A stretch of DNA of 64,000 nt from Arthrobacter sp. Leaf69 (GCF_001422645.1 NZ_LMLR01000010.1:202886-266885), one strand, 5' to 3'. Shown: positions 42,823 to 52,278, counted from the first letter of the stretch. Made by a program: numbers and translations. Notes: generated by a model from the sequence alone, not told the origin.

Positions 42823-43299
42823 CTACTTGTTGAGCTCAGGCAGCTCGTCCGACGGCAGGGTCGGGACGGCCGGAACAGCCGGCACACCCTTGGCGCCCGG
42901 TACGGCCGGCACAGCAACGGTTACACCGGCGTGAGCCTTGGCCTGGGCAGCTCCCTGCGCGTTGGCTGCACCCTCGACGGAGGCGCCGTCCTTGTCAGCG
43001 GACACGGTGCCCTCTGCGGAGCCTTCGGCATCCTCGACGCTGGCGTCACCCTTGGCGGAGCCGTCAACGGACGGGGAAGCCGGAACAGCGGGGACAGCGG
43101 GGACGGCCGGCGCGGCGGGAAGTTCAGGAGTCTCCGGGACCTCGGGGGATGCCGGGACGGCGGGCGTAGCGGGGGTCACTTCAGCCTGCTGGGTGTTCGA
43201 AACCTGGGCTGCGTTGGCCAAGCCAACGCCGGAGAATCCTCCGATAGCGAGAATCGCGGCGCCGACAGCAATCTTGGTGGTCTTGCTAACACTCTTCAT
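42823..43299 (-). CDS. Secreted Pro/Val/Ala-rich protein
   Basis: A 158-residue exported low-complexity protein. A signal peptide is clear: MKSVSKTTKIAVGAAILAIGGFSGVGLANAAQ (span 1-32) with cleavage near ANA-AQ. The mature part has two proline-valine-rich blocks (PAAPAVPAVPAVPASP and VAVPAVPGAKGVPAVPAVP) around an acidic Ala/Gly/Ser centre (GSAKGDASVEDAEGSAEG). No enzyme domain. It lies upstream of the ECF sigma gene, and a candidate ECF promoter with an A-tract lies 180 bases upstream, suggesting a sigma-controlled envelope protein. A structural or cell-wall role is inference. Start ATG 43299, with AAAGGA 12 bases upstream. Confidence 0.7.
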   Translation of the reverse strand: MKSVSKTTKIAVGAAILAIGGFSGVGLANAAQVSNTQQAEVTPATPAVPASPEVPETPELPAAPAVPAVPAVPASPSVDGSAKGDASVEDAEGSAEGTVSADKDGASVEGAANAQGAAQAKAHAGVTVAVPAVPGAKGVPAVPAVPTLPSDELPELNK

Positions 43300-43324
43300 G
43301 AGAAACGTACATCCTTTGGTTGTT

Positions 43325-43478
43325 TGAAGGCGGCTGAAGCCTGATGGGGGCAGTCAACAGCCCGCGCGTTCGGTGGAAGGCTAGCCGGCGCCAGATGGGG
43401 GCGGACGCCGGCCGCACTTACAGTGGAAGGCCAGCCGGACACCTGGTGGGGGGTCCAAGCTCCGGCGGCGCTTACAAA
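43325..43478. repeat. Three tandem ~50-bp imperfect repeats in the leader of the secreted-protein gene
   Basis: Units start at 43325, 43375 and 43425; the first two are exactly 50 bases, the third ~54. All share GAAGGC, a GATGGGGGC or GGTGGGGGG core, and a CGC..TTAC end. They lie between the probable promoter (43482-43510) and the ATG (43299), so they would be transcribed in the leader. The remaining 43511-43655 part of this gap holds only an A-tract and no gene. Confidence 0.65.
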
Positions 43479-43481
43479 GGA

Positions 43482-43510
43482 GTAATCGCTGGAGGCACGC
43501 AAAAGGTTAC
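43482..43510 (-). promoter_or_regulatory. Putative ECF-sigma promoter
   Basis: On the minus strand GTAACC (43510-43505), a 16-base spacer and CGATTAC (43488-43482) match the shape of ECF promoters (AAC in -35, CGnT in -10). A GAAAAAAACTTTC A-tract lies 13 bases upstream of the -35 and may act as an UP element. Confidence 0.5.
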
Positions 43511-43655
43511 GCCCCGCTCGAAAGTTTTTTTCAAGCTCTTTGCGGGCAGCCTGACGACGACGGCGTCCGCCCCCGCCGAGGTGCCGCCGCCACACCCGAT
43601 GCGTATCACTTGGCGTCGTTCTCAGGCCTCAGAACGACGCAAAGCGCAACAGCCG

Positions 43656-44666
43656 TCAGGAACGGAAGAGTCCGCTGTACGCGTTGAGGGCGATCTGGCC
43701 GCCCAGGTGGGCGTACAGGACATTGCTGCTGGCCGGAATCTCCCGGCTCTTGACGAGGTCGATCAGCCCGGCGAGGGACTTCCCCTCGTAGACGGGGTCC
43801 GTGATCATGGCTTCGAGCGAGGCGCCGAGGCGGATGGCCTCCAGGGTGGAATCGACGGGGATTCCGTAGAGGTCACCGGCCCAGCCCTCCATGACGTTGA
43901 TTTCGTCCTCGCGGAGCTCCCGCCCCAGGCCGATCAGCTCGGCGGTGTTCCGGGCAATGCGCTCCACCTGGGCGCGGGTTTTCTGCAGGGTCGCCGAGGC
44001 ATCGATGCCGATGACGCGGCGGGGTTTATCCTGGCCGGCAAAACCCGCGATCATCCCGGCGTGGGTGGATCCCGTGACGGTGCAGACGATGATGGTGTCG
44101 AAGAAGATGCCGAGCTCCCGCTCCTGTTGCTCCACCTCGTACGCCCAGTTGGCGAAGCCCAGCCCGCCCAGCCGGTGGTCGGACCCGCCGGCCGGGATCG
44201 CGTACGGCGTGCCGCCTGCGGCCTTGACCTCTTCAATGGCGTTTTCCCAGCTGCTGCGGATGCCGATGTCAAAGCCCGCGCTGTCCAGTCGGACGTCGGC
44301 CCCCATGATGCGGGAGAGCAGAATGTTGCCCACGCGGTCAGAGAGCGGATCGGGCCAGTCAACCCAGTTCTCTTGTACCAGACGGGCCTTGAGTCCGAGT
44401 TTCGCGGCCACCGCCGCCACCTGGCGGGTGTGGTTTGACTGGTAGCCGCCAATGGAGACGAGGGTGTCCGCGCCCTGCGCCAGGGCATCCGGGACGAAAT
44501 ACTCGAGCTTGCGGGTCTTGTTGCCGCCAAACGCGAGACCGCTGTTGACGTCCTCCCGCTTGGCCCAGATCTGCGCTCCGCCTAGGTGCGCGCTGAGCCG
44601 TGGCAGCGGGTGGATGGGGCTGGGTCCAAACATCAGCGGGTAGCGCTCGAAATCGGTGATGGCCAT
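43656..44666 (-). CDS. acdS: 1-Aminocyclopropane-1-carboxylate deaminase
   Basis: ACC deaminase breaks the plant ethylene precursor ACC into 2-oxobutyrate and ammonia, a trait of plant-associated bacteria. The 336 residues follow the Pseudomonas enzyme closely: [23 protein letters not shown] Lys in [11 protein letters not shown] near 50, [14 protein letters not shown] near 75, [12 protein letters not shown] near 200. Two positions separate it from D-cysteine desulfhydrase: Glu in DPVYEGKS and Leu in NVLYAHLGG are the ACC-deaminase residues. ATG 44666 is chosen over 44669 for better spacing from AAAGGA. A GntR regulator is divergent, with operator-like palindromes between them. Confidence 0.92.
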   Translation of the reverse strand: MAITDFERYPLMFGPSPIHPLPRLSAHLGGAQIWAKREDVNSGLAFGGNKTRKLEYFVPDALAQGADTLVSIGGYQSNHTRQVAAVAAKLGLKARLVQENWVDWPDPLSDRVGNILLSRIMGADVRLDSAGFDIGIRSSWENAIEEVKAAGGTPYAIPAGGSDHRLGGLGFANWAYEVEQQERELGIFFDTIIVCTVTGSTHAGMIAGFAGQDKPRRVIGIDASATLQKTRAQVERIARNTAELIGLGRELREDEINVMEGWAGDLYGIPVDSTLEAIRLGASLEAMITDPVYEGKSLAGLIDLVKSREIPASSNVLYAHLGGQIALNAYSGLFRS

Positions 44667-44702
44667 CATCTGTCCTTTGCTCGGTTAACCAGGGACTGCC
44701 AA

Positions 44703-44720
44703 AATGCAATATATTGCATT
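44703..44720. promoter_or_regulatory. Perfect 18-bp palindrome, likely GntR operator
   Basis: AATGCAATATATTGCATT reads the same on both strands and lies 37 bases upstream of acdS and 47 bases before the GntR gene. The FCD-type GntR regulators use AT-rich inverted repeats of this size. It also contains a TATATT-like -10 sequence, so binding would block a promoter. Confidence 0.75.
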
Positions 44721-44751
44721 GTCCGATACCGGTTCCGGGAGGGCAAGGGGA

Positions 44752-44769
44752 TATACGATATGTTGCATG
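44752..44769. promoter_or_regulatory. Second, half-conserved GntR operator at the regulator's start codon
   Basis: The minus strand reads ATGCAACATATCGTATAT here, matching the ATGCAA and ATAT part of the palindrome at 44703; the other half is degenerate. It overlaps the regulator's ATG (44767), so it could serve autoregulation, and the message may be leaderless. Confidence 0.55.
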
Positions 44770-45420
44770 CCCGTTCCCCCGCTTTCCGGAGTCCACAGAC
44801 GGCCGCTGCTCCGGGACAACGTCTTCGATTCGCTCCGCAACGCGATCGTTGACGGCACGTTCGAGCCCGGCGAAAAGCTGAGGGACACGGAGCTGGAAGC
44901 ATGGCTGGGCGTCAGCCGGACCCCCATCCGGGAGGCCATGCTGCGGCTGGAACGCGCCGGGCTGGTCATCGCGCTGCCGGGCAAGGCAACCATCGTCGCC
45001 CCCTGCGACCTGGCCTCGACCCGCAGCTGCCAGCAGGTGGTGGCCGGGCTGCACGAGCTGGCCGCGCGGCTGGCCGTCCCGCTCCTGACGGAGGAGCACA
45101 TCTCCGCCATGGCCGAGGCCAATGCCCGCTTCGAACAGGCCCTGCAGGACGTGGACGTCGAGTCGGCACTTACGGCCGATGACGACTTTCACGGAGTTTT
45201 TGTCACGGTCAGCGGCAACCCTGTGCTCCGGGAACTGCTGGAACAGACCACCCCCGTGCTGCGCCGGGTTGAGCGGATGCGCTTCGGCTCCTTCGCGGCC
45301 CGGGGTTCGGTGGCCCAGCACGCTGAGATCATCCGGCTCGCCCGCCTTGGCGACGCTGAGGCTGCCGCGAGGGAGTGCCGGGAGAACTGGCTTTCGCTGC
45401 GCTTCGCGTCGGCGGAGTAG
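44767..45420 (+). CDS. GntR-family (FCD) regulator of acdS
   Basis: A 217-residue regulator. The winged helix is LLRDNVFDSLRNAIVDGTFEPGEKLRDTELEAWLGVSRTPIREAMLRLERAGLV (residues 16-70, as a span), with the RTPIREAMLRLE recognition helix of GntR proteins; the C-terminal helical FCD domain (ALTADDDFHGVFVTVSGNPVL, QHAEIIRLARLGDAEAAA) binds small organic acids. It is divergent from acdS with two operator-like palindromes between, so it probably controls acdS. This differs from the Lrp-type AcdR of proteobacteria. ATG 44767 is chosen because the second operator overlaps it and no ribosome-binding site exists; the frame runs further up without homology. Confidence 0.85.
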   Translation: MPVPPLSGVHRRPLLRDNVFDSLRNAIVDGTFEPGEKLRDTELEAWLGVSRTPIREAMLRLERAGLVIALPGKATIVAPCDLASTRSCQQVVAGLHELAARLAVPLLTEEHISAMAEANARFEQALQDVDVESALTADDDFHGVFVTVSGNPVLRELLEQTTPVLRRVERMRFGSFAARGSVAQHAEIIRLARLGDAEAAARECRENWLSLRFASAE

Positions 45421-45437
45421 GCAGAAGGCGCTTAAAC

Positions 45438-45484
45438 CACGACGGCGGCGGGCCACCTTTGTGAGGTGACCCGCCGCCGTCGTG
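45438..45484. terminator. Bidirectional hairpin between the GntR gene and purA
   Basis: CACGACGGCGGCGGG (45438-45452) pairs perfectly with 45470-45484; an inner CACCT/AGGTG helix extends it. It lies between convergent genes and has no strong T-run. Confidence 0.75.
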
Positions 45485-45504
45485 CGTCAGTCAAAGCGTC
45501 AGTA

Positions 45505-46794
45505 TCAGTCGTTGATCAGGTCGTTGATCACGATGGTCTGGTCGCGGTCCGGGCCGACGCCGATCGCCGAGAAGCGTGTCCCGGAGAGCTTCTCCAGGGC
45601 CAGCACGTAGTTCTTGGCGTTCTCCGGCAGGTCGTCCAAGGTGCGGGCGCCGGTGATGTCCTCGGTCCAGCCTTCGAAGTACTCGAAGATCGGCTTGGCG
45701 TGGTGGAACTCGGTCTGGGTCATGGGCATTTCGTCGTGCCGGACGCCGTCGACGTCGTAGGCCACGCAGACCGGGATCTGCTCGATGCCGGTGAGGACGT
45801 CCAGTTTGGTGACGAAGTAGTCCGTGAAGCCGTTGACGCGGGAGGCGTGGCGGGCCAGGACGGCGTCGTACCAGCCGCAGCGGCGCGGCCGGCCGGTGTT
45901 AACGCCGAACTCACCGCCGGTTTTCTGCAGGTACATGCCCATCTCGTCGAACAGTTCCGTGGGGAAGGGCCCTGCGCCGACGCGGGTGGTGTACGCCTTG
46001 ATGATGCCAATGGAGCGCGAGATGCGGGTGGGGCCGATGCCCGAGCCCACGGAGGCGCCGCCGGCGGTGGGGTTCGAAGAGGTCACGAACGGGTAGGTGC
46101 CGTGATCGACGTCCAGGAACGTGGCCTGGCCGCCTTCCATGAGGACCACCTTGCCCTCGTCCAGGGCGGTGTTCAGCACATAGGTGCTGTCGATGACCAG
46201 CGGGCGGAGGCGTTCGGCGAAGGACAGGAAGTACTCCACGATCTCGTCCACCTCGATGTCGCGGCGGTTGTAGACCTTGACCAGGAGCTCGTTCTTCTGC
46301 CGCAGAGATCCTTCGACCTTCTGGCGCAGGATGGAGGCATCGAAGACGTCCTGCACGCGGATCCCGAGTCGTGCCACCTTGTCCATGTAGGCGGGGCCGA
46401 TGCCGCGGCCGGTGGTGCCGATGGCGCGAGAGCCCAGGAACCGTTCGGTGACCTTGTCCAGGACCTGGTGGTAGGGCGCGACGAGGTGGGCGTTGGCGGA
46501 GACGCGCAGCTTGGAGGTGTCGGCACCCCGGGCTTCCAGGCCGTCGATCTCCTGGAACAGGGCCTCAAGGTTCACCACGCAGCCGTTGCCGATGATCGGA
46601 ACCGCGTTGGGGCTCAGGATGCCGGCCGGAAGGAGCTTGAGCTCATACTTCTCACCGCCTACGACGACGGTGTGCCCGGCGTTGTTGCCGCCGTTGGGCT
46701 TGACGACGTAGTCGACTCGGCCACCAAGCAGGTCAGTGGCCTTACCTTTGCCTTCGTCGCCCCATTGGGCTCCGACGATCACGATTGCTGGCAT
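45505..46794 (-). CDS. purA: Adenylosuccinate synthetase
   Basis: PurA joins aspartate to IMP with GTP, the first step towards AMP. The 429 residues have the standard plan: the GTP P-loop [25 protein letters not shown] at the N-terminus, [23 protein letters not shown] near 39, the [15 protein letters not shown] loop near 130, [25 protein letters not shown] near 222 and the substrate loop [21 protein letters not shown] near 303. ATG 46794 is preceded by GGAGG with 5-base spacing. It converges with the GntR gene. Its long upstream region holds repeats but no gene. Confidence 0.96.
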   Translation of the reverse strand: MPAIVIVGAQWGDEGKGKATDLLGGRVDYVVKPNGGNNAGHTVVVGGEKYELKLLPAGILSPNAVPIIGNGCVVNLEALFQEIDGLEARGADTSKLRVSANAHLVAPYHQVLDKVTERFLGSRAIGTTGRGIGPAYMDKVARLGIRVQDVFDASILRQKVEGSLRQKNELLVKVYNRRDIEVDEIVEYFLSFAERLRPLVIDSTYVLNTALDEGKVVLMEGGQATFLDVDHGTYPFVTSSNPTAGGASVGSGIGPTRISRSIGIIKAYTTRVGAGPFPTELFDEMGMYLQKTGGEFGVNTGRPRRCGWYDAVLARHASRVNGFTDYFVTKLDVLTGIEQIPVCVAYDVDGVRHDEMPMTQTEFHHAKPIFEYFEGWTEDITGARTLDDLPENAKNYVLALEKLSGTRFSAIGVGPDRDQTIVINDLIND

Positions 46795-46981
46795 GGGATC
46801 CTCCCCCATTCGTTCGGGCCGAAATCCGAGTGGTTCACCGGGGTGGTCACCGGAGCTCAGCGCCGTTCATGAGAATGCCCCGAATCTACCGCTGTGCTCT
46901 TTCCATCAACGCCAGAGTCCGGGGCTCTTACCACCCAAGTTTAGCCGATAGCGGTGGCGGCGGCTCATTTGACCATCCAAT

Positions 46982-47041
46982 GGACTTCCGGCGGACTCCC
47001 CGGCCGACTTTGCCGCAGACTCCCAGGCAGACTTCCCGGCA
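46982..47041. repeat. Degenerate 12-bp tandem repeat (5 units)
   Basis: GGACTTCCGGC, GGACTCCCCGGCC, GACTTTGCCGCA, GACTCCCAGGCA and GACTTCCCGGCA follow each other without gaps (46982-47041), an 11-13 base period. They lie in the 548-base non-coding gap 46795-47342 between purA and the UDG-like gene, which otherwise contains only a short hairpin and promoter-like sequences. No reading frame through them shows coding features. Confidence 0.6.
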
Positions 47042-47220
47042 GAAAACTGTGATTGTCTACACAGGCCGTGGTCCCGGCAGCCTCGCGCACCCGCACACCG
47101 CCGCTTCCAGGCCGGATTCCCGGGAAGGACGCCAGCCGAGGCATCGCCCGGAACCGCCCGGTCCCTGTACCTGGGCCTCCGGCAGCCGCGACATTTCGCA
47201 GGGCTTGATAGACTAATAAG

Positions 47221-47241
47221 GACCGACCAGGAATCGGTCCA
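47221..47241 (+). other. Leader hairpin before the UDG-like gene
   Basis: GGACCGA and TCGGTCC pair perfectly around CCAGGAA, about 100 bases upstream of the gene start, just after a TAATAA box. Farther down ACCGTAC (47266) and GTACGGT (47296) could also pair, enclosing two GGCGTGCCCG copies. This suggests a structured leader, but no known riboswitch. Confidence 0.4.
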
Positions 47242-47342
47242 CACCACATTTTCAAACCACACCGTACTTGGCGTGCCCGGTGTTCGGCGTGCCCGTGTAC
47301 GGTCTGGCAGCTTTACCAATCCCGCAGGAGAATCAGCAACAT

Positions 47343-47999
47343 ATGACAGCCTTGGCCACTGAAAATTCCCGCGAACAGCTACTGAGCCGCCGCTACGAAC
47401 CTAGCGTCGCAGCCGTCAACGAGCTGTGCGACACGCTGCAGGCAACCAAAGCTGGCACGAATGTCCCCTACGTGGACCCGATGCACGACGTCGACGAGTG
47501 CCGGATCATCAGCCTCTTCTCCAACATCGGAACCGAGGACGAATCAGGTTTCATCACTGCCGGCGACGACGAAGCCGCCACCCGCCTGCTCGGTGTCCAA
47601 TGGAAGCTGGGCCTGCGCCCCGAGTACGTAATGCCCTGGAACGTCCACCCTTGGTACGTCCCGGGCGAGCCCAACGGAAAGTTCACGCCGGACCAGATTT
47701 CCGCCGGCCTGAAGCCGCTGCTGAAGTTCCTCGCACTGGTGCCCCGCGCCTCGGTGATTGTGGCGCACGGCACCGAGGCCAACCGCCTCGCGAACCTGCT
47801 CCTGAAGACCGAGGTGCCCATGATCTGGCGCCGCGGCCTCAAGACGTACAAGGTCCGCTCGCTCAGCGGCCGTGCTTTTGCCGGCACCCCGGCCCGCCAG
47901 GAGCAGTACCTCGAGGAAATGGGTGCCGTCTACGCGGACGCTATGGCCCGCACGGGTCGGGCGCCCACCTTTCGGTGGACGCCCGCCGTCGTACTTTAA
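47343..47999 (+). CDS. Uracil-DNA glycosylase-superfamily protein
   Basis: A 218-residue protein of the UDG superfamily as annotated in many actinobacteria. It shows PYVDPMHDVDECRIISLFSNIG near 41, then the family-typical RPEYVMPWNVHPWYV near 98 (the WNVHPWY segment carries the probable active-site residues) and PRASVIVAHGTEANRLANLLLK near 140, with an AHG pattern. The C-terminal RTGRAPTFRWTPAVVL is unremarkable. Actual base-excision activity is inferred from the family. ATG 47343 has AGGAG 12 bases upstream, slightly long. The leader holds a short hairpin and repeats. It converges with the DUF3151 gene. Confidence 0.75.
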   Translation: MTALATENSREQLLSRRYEPSVAAVNELCDTLQATKAGTNVPYVDPMHDVDECRIISLFSNIGTEDESGFITAGDDEAATRLLGVQWKLGLRPEYVMPWNVHPWYVPGEPNGKFTPDQISAGLKPLLKFLALVPRASVIVAHGTEANRLANLLLKTEVPMIWRRGLKTYKVRSLSGRAFAGTPARQEQYLEEMGAVYADAMARTGRAPTFRWTPAVVL

Positions 48000-48013
48000 G
48001 AAAGCAAAGCGGG

Positions 48014-48442
48014 TTAGCGCTTCTCGGCTTCGATGGCTGCCTTGGCGGCGGGATCGGAGTCCTTGAGGAACTTCTCGATCCGCTCCGGCTCCTCGGCCTC
48101 GCCGATCGCCGCGGAGGCGCGGCCCAGCGAATACAGGGCGCGCAGGAAGCCGCGGTTGGGTTCGTGCTCCCACGGGATGGGCCCGACGCCGCGCCAGCCG
48201 TTGCGGCGCAGCGAATCCAGGCCGCGGTGGTAGCCGACCCGGGAGTAGGCGTAGGAGTCGATGGTCCGGCCCTCGGTCCAGGCTTCCTCGGCCAGCACGG
48301 CCCAGAGCAGCGAGGAGGTCGGGTGGCTTTCCACCAGGTCCAGAGCTTCCTGGCCGGCATCCAATGCTGCGTAGACCTCGGTCTCGGCAGGCAGGAGCGT
48401 GGGCTCCGGACCCAGCAGGTTCTTGCGGAACTCGTCCGACAT
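48014..48442 (-). CDS. DUF3151 family protein
   Basis: A 142-residue actinobacterial protein of family DUF3151. Typical features: NLLGPEPTLLPAETEVYAALDAGQEALDLVESHPTSSLLWAVLAEEAW (span 8-55), YAYSRVGYHRGLDSLRRNGWRGVGPIPWEHEPNRGFLRALYSLGRAS (span 64-110) with the conserved RNGW(R/K)G.GPIPW..EPN.GFL motif. It is helical and has no known function. It lies only two bases after the fbaA stop on the same strand, so the two are probably cotranscribed, an arrangement I recall as common in actinobacteria. Confidence 0.9.
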   Translation of the reverse strand: MSDEFRKNLLGPEPTLLPAETEVYAALDAGQEALDLVESHPTSSLLWAVLAEEAWTEGRTIDSYAYSRVGYHRGLDSLRRNGWRGVGPIPWEHEPNRGFLRALYSLGRASAAIGEAEEPERIEKFLKDSDPAAKAAIEAEKR

Positions 48443-48444
48443 GC

Positions 48445-49464
<1,020 letters not shown>

Positions 49465-49631
49465 GCTGACTCCTAAAGTGAATTTCGTCTGCGGGCTGGG
49501 TTGACCCTGGAGTGAACCTCGTCGGCTAGGAACCATCCTAGCCATTCCTGCGCCGGGGCAGTGTTTCCGGTCACTCGGGCCTGTAATACTCGCCCGTCCG
49601 GGTCCGGCGCCCCGCCAACCCGTGCGGTGTG

Positions 49632-50330
49632 CTACCCCGGGAGCTGGTTGAACACGTGCCGGCGGATCCAGGCGTGCATGGCGATGGCCGCGGCCGAGGC
49701 GGCGTTGATCGAGCGGGTGGATCCGAACTGCTCGATCGACAACGTGTCCACCGCTGCTGCGTGGACCTCGGGCGACAGGCCGGGGCCCTCCTGCCCGAAC
49801 ACCAGCACACAGTCCTTGGGCAGTTCATAGGTCTCCAGCGGGACGGAATCCGGGAAGATGTCGATTCCGATGATCGCCAGCCCCTCCCCCTGGGCCCAGG
49901 CCACGAAATCCGCCACGGTGGGGTGGTGGCGGACGTGCTGGTACCGGTCAGTGACCATGGCCCCGCGGCGGTTCCACCGGCGTCGTCCGATGATGTGCAC
50001 TTCCTTGGCCAGGAACGCGTTGGCGCTGCGCACGACAGTGCCGATGTTCATGTCGTGCTGCCAGTTTTCGATCGCGATGTGGAAATTGTGCCGCTTGGAG
50101 TCCAGGTCCGCGACGATCGCCTCGTGCTTCCAGTAGCGGTACTTGTCCACCACATTGCGGCGATCCCCGTCCGCCAGGAGGTCCGGATCCCAGTGTGCAC
50201 CCTCCGGCAGTTCGCCTTCCCAGGGGCCGACGCCGACCTCCGCCTTGGGCTCCGCCTCCGGCGCCGGGTCGCCCTCTCCTGCGGTCAAGCTGCCGGAACG
50301 GGTTTCGCTGGGTATCTCGGGTTCAGTCAC
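49632..50330 (-). CDS. SpoU/TrmH-family RNA methyltransferase
   Basis: A 232-residue SPOUT-class RNA 2'-O-ribose methyltransferase. Motif 1 is HDMNIGTVVRSANAF near 92, motif 2 DCVLVFGQEGPGLSPE near 175, motif 3 IEQFGSTRSINAASAAAIAMHAWIRRH near 200, which together form the trefoil-knot S-adenosylmethionine site. The N-terminal ~45 residues are acidic and low complexity (PAPEAEPKAEVGVG). Target RNA unknown. The start is GTG 50330 with a weak ribosome-binding site. It is divergent from the HAD-IIA gene with only 52 bases between. Confidence 0.88.
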   Translation of the reverse strand: MTEPEIPSETRSGSLTAGEGDPAPEAEPKAEVGVGPWEGELPEGAHWDPDLLADGDRRNVVDKYRYWKHEAIVADLDSKRHNFHIAIENWQHDMNIGTVVRSANAFLAKEVHIIGRRRWNRRGAMVTDRYQHVRHHPTVADFVAWAQGEGLAIIGIDIFPDSVPLETYELPKDCVLVFGQEGPGLSPEVHAAAVDTLSIEQFGSTRSINAASAAAIAMHAWIRRHVFNQLPG

Positions 50331-50382
50331 GACTCAACATTAGACTGGGACTGGCATCGGCACATTATCGGCGGAGGACAGC

Positions 50383-51237
50383 ATGACGGAGCAGCAGTCA
50401 AACCACACGGACGAGTCGGATCACGTGCGTTCATCAAAGTCGGTATACCGCAGCGGCCAGGAGATCGAGTGCTGGCTGACCGATATGGACGGGGTCCTGG
50501 TCCACGAAAACCAGCCCATCCCCGGCGCCTCCGAACTCATCCAGCGCTGGGTGGACACCTCCAAGCGCTTCCTCGTCCTGACCAACAATTCCATCTTCAC
50601 TCCCCGGGACCTCGCCGCACGGTTGAAGAGTTCGGGCCTGGAAATCCCCGAGGAGAACATCTGGACCTCGGCCCTGGCCACAGCCCAGTTCCTCAAGGAC
50701 CAGGTGCGTGGCTCGGAGTCCGGCAACCGCGCCTATACGATCGGCGAAGCCGGACTCACGACGGCGCTGCACGAGGCCGGTTTTATCCTCACCGACCAGG
50801 ACCCGGACTTCGTGGTGCTCGGCGAAACCCGCACCTACTCCTTCGAAGCCATCACCATGGCCATCCGGCTGATCCTGGGCGGCGCGAGGTTCATCGCCAC
50901 CAACCCGGACGCCACCGGCCCCTCGAAGGACGGACCGATGCCCGCCACCGGTGCGATCGCCGCGCTGATCACGAAGGCGACCGGCCGGGAGCCCTACATT
51001 GTGGGCAAGCCGAACCCGATGATGTTCCGCTCGGCCATGAACCAGATCGACGCTCATTCGGAAACCACCGCCATGATCGGTGACCGGATGGACACCGACA
51101 TCATCGCCGGCATGGAGGCGGGGCTGCACACGGTGCTGGTGCTCAGCGGCATCACCCACAAGGACGACATCGCCGCCTACCCGTTCCGGCCCAACCAGGT
51201 CCTGAACTCCGTCGCGGACCTGAAGAACCAGATCTAG
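50383..51237 (+). CDS. HAD-IIA family hydrolase, NagD-like
   Basis: A 284-residue haloacid-dehalogenase phosphatase of subclass IIA. Motif I CWLTDMDGVLVHENQPIPGA near 30, motif II FLVLTNNSIFTPRDLAARL near 65, the cap domain ~105-205, motif III Lys in YIVGKPNPMMFRSA near 210 and motif IV MIGDRMDTDIIAGMEAGLHTVLVLSG near 230. Relatives remove phosphate from nucleotides or sugar phosphates (NagD, PNPase). The N-terminal ~20 residues are a polar extension. ATG 50383 has GGAGGA about 8 bases upstream. The downstream alpha/beta hydrolase gene is convergent and only nine bases away. Confidence 0.9.
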   Translation: MTEQQSNHTDESDHVRSSKSVYRSGQEIECWLTDMDGVLVHENQPIPGASELIQRWVDTSKRFLVLTNNSIFTPRDLAARLKSSGLEIPEENIWTSALATAQFLKDQVRGSESGNRAYTIGEAGLTTALHEAGFILTDQDPDFVVLGETRTYSFEAITMAIRLILGGARFIATNPDATGPSKDGPMPATGAIAALITKATGREPYIVGKPNPMMFRSAMNQIDAHSETTAMIGDRMDTDIIAGMEAGLHTVLVLSGITHKDDIAAYPFRPNQVLNSVADLKNQI

Positions 51238-51246
51238 GGCACCGCC

Positions 51247-52278
51247 TTAGAAGGCAATCTTCTTGCCCCCGCCTGAGGGAAGCGGGAAGAGCTCGTCCTG
51301 CAGCCCTTCGATGACCGGCCGGTAGACGAACGGGTTCCAGCCCGGGCTGGCGTGCGCCGGCCGTGCGCCGTCGGTCCGGTGCGAGTCCGAGGCCATGTTG
51401 TCCTTGAACGTCAGGGACCAGGAGTCGCGGGCCGTCTCGTAGTCAACGGTCCGGTCGCGGGGGTTGCCGATAAAGGCCATCCGCGTCCCTCCGAGCTTTC
51501 CCACGAAACGGGTGGCATCAAAGTGGTAGATGTAGGCGGACTCGGACTGGATCAGGACGCTGGAGGGCGCAACCGGTGAAAGTTGCTCCAGGGTCTGGTC
51601 CACCACTTGCCCCCAGCTGCGCTCGTTCTTGTGCAGCATCCGCTCGCCGAGTTCGTAGCCGCCGCGCACCACCGTGGGGAACCGGAAGCCGCTCTCGTAG
51701 AGAAACACGACGCCCTCAAACCAGCTCTGGTCCAGCACGTCGTACTTGCTGTACGGGCTGGAATCCAGCAGGATGAACGCCACCTCAATGCCGTGAAGCT
51801 CCCGGAGCCGGGCGGCGACCTGGGTGGCCACCATACCGCCGAAGCTGTGGCCGTAGAAGTAGAGCGTATCCAGCTGGTGGGCCCGGGCGTGCTCCACCAC
51901 CGCTATCACGATCTGGTCGATGTCGAGGCCCGTGTTGGAGTATCCGACGGCGGCCAGCTGGCCGCGCTTGTTCAGCGCCCCGCGCAGCGCATTCAGAATC
52001 CACAGCGCTTCCTCCCAGCTCGTCTTGTAGCCGGGGAAGAGGAACCAGCTGGCATGGGGGAAGTACTTCTCTGCGGTCTCGTCCGGCACGGTGAGGATCC
52101 TATGGACCCGGCGCTCGGCCTGCACACGCCTGGTAAACAACATATCGGCGGCCAACACGGAGGCGGACCCCGTGCCGATCAGGAAACTTCGCCGGGAAAA
52201 TCTTTTGAGTTCGGCGGCGTGCCGAAGCACCCGGGCGTCGGCGTCGCCGGTCCCGTCCATATCCTCAACATCCGGCAC
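51247..52278 (-). CDS. Exported or membrane-anchored alpha/beta hydrolase-like protein
   Basis: A 343-residue protein. An N-terminal twin-Arg stretch RFSRRSFLIGTGSASVLAADMLF (span 26-48) looks like a Tat or membrane-anchor signal. The hydrolase fold shows HASWFLFPGYKTSWEEALW, then the nucleophile elbow LYFYGHSFGGMVATQVA with Ser near 145, and LLDSSPYSK after it; a late Asp/His pair is not certain, though ASDSHRTDG near 295 is a candidate. The substrate is unknown. The start is GTG 52278; ATG 52260 is an alternative. It is convergent with the HAD-IIA gene and followed upstream by the STAS-like gene on the same strand. Confidence 0.7.
   Translation of the reverse strand: MPDVEDMDGTGDADARVLRHAAELKRFSRRSFLIGTGSASVLAADMLFTRRVQAERRVHRILTVPDETAEKYFPHASWFLFPGYKTSWEEALWILNALRGALNKRGQLAAVGYSNTGLDIDQIVIAVVEHARAHQLDTLYFYGHSFGGMVATQVAARLRELHGIEVAFILLDSSPYSKYDVLDQSWFEGVVFLYESGFRFPTVVRGGYELGERMLHKNERSWGQVVDQTLEQLSPVAPSSVLIQSESAYIYHFDATRFVGKLGGTRMAFIGNPRDRTVDYETARDSWSLTFKDNMASDSHRTDGARPAHASPGWNPFVYRPVIEGLQDELFPLPSGGGKKIAF

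Noticed and set aside
45466..46872. A 468-codon plus-strand frame opposite purA
   Set aside because: purA is unmistakable on the other strand; the frame is a composition artefact.
46965..47255. A 96-codon minus-strand frame through the 12-bp repeats
   Set aside because: The repeats give low-complexity Pro/Gly/Ser sequence; there is no ribosome-binding site and no homology.
47221..47300. T-box leader before the UDG-like gene
   Set aside because: No T-box sequence (TGGNACCGCG) and no specifier loop; only a short hairpin.
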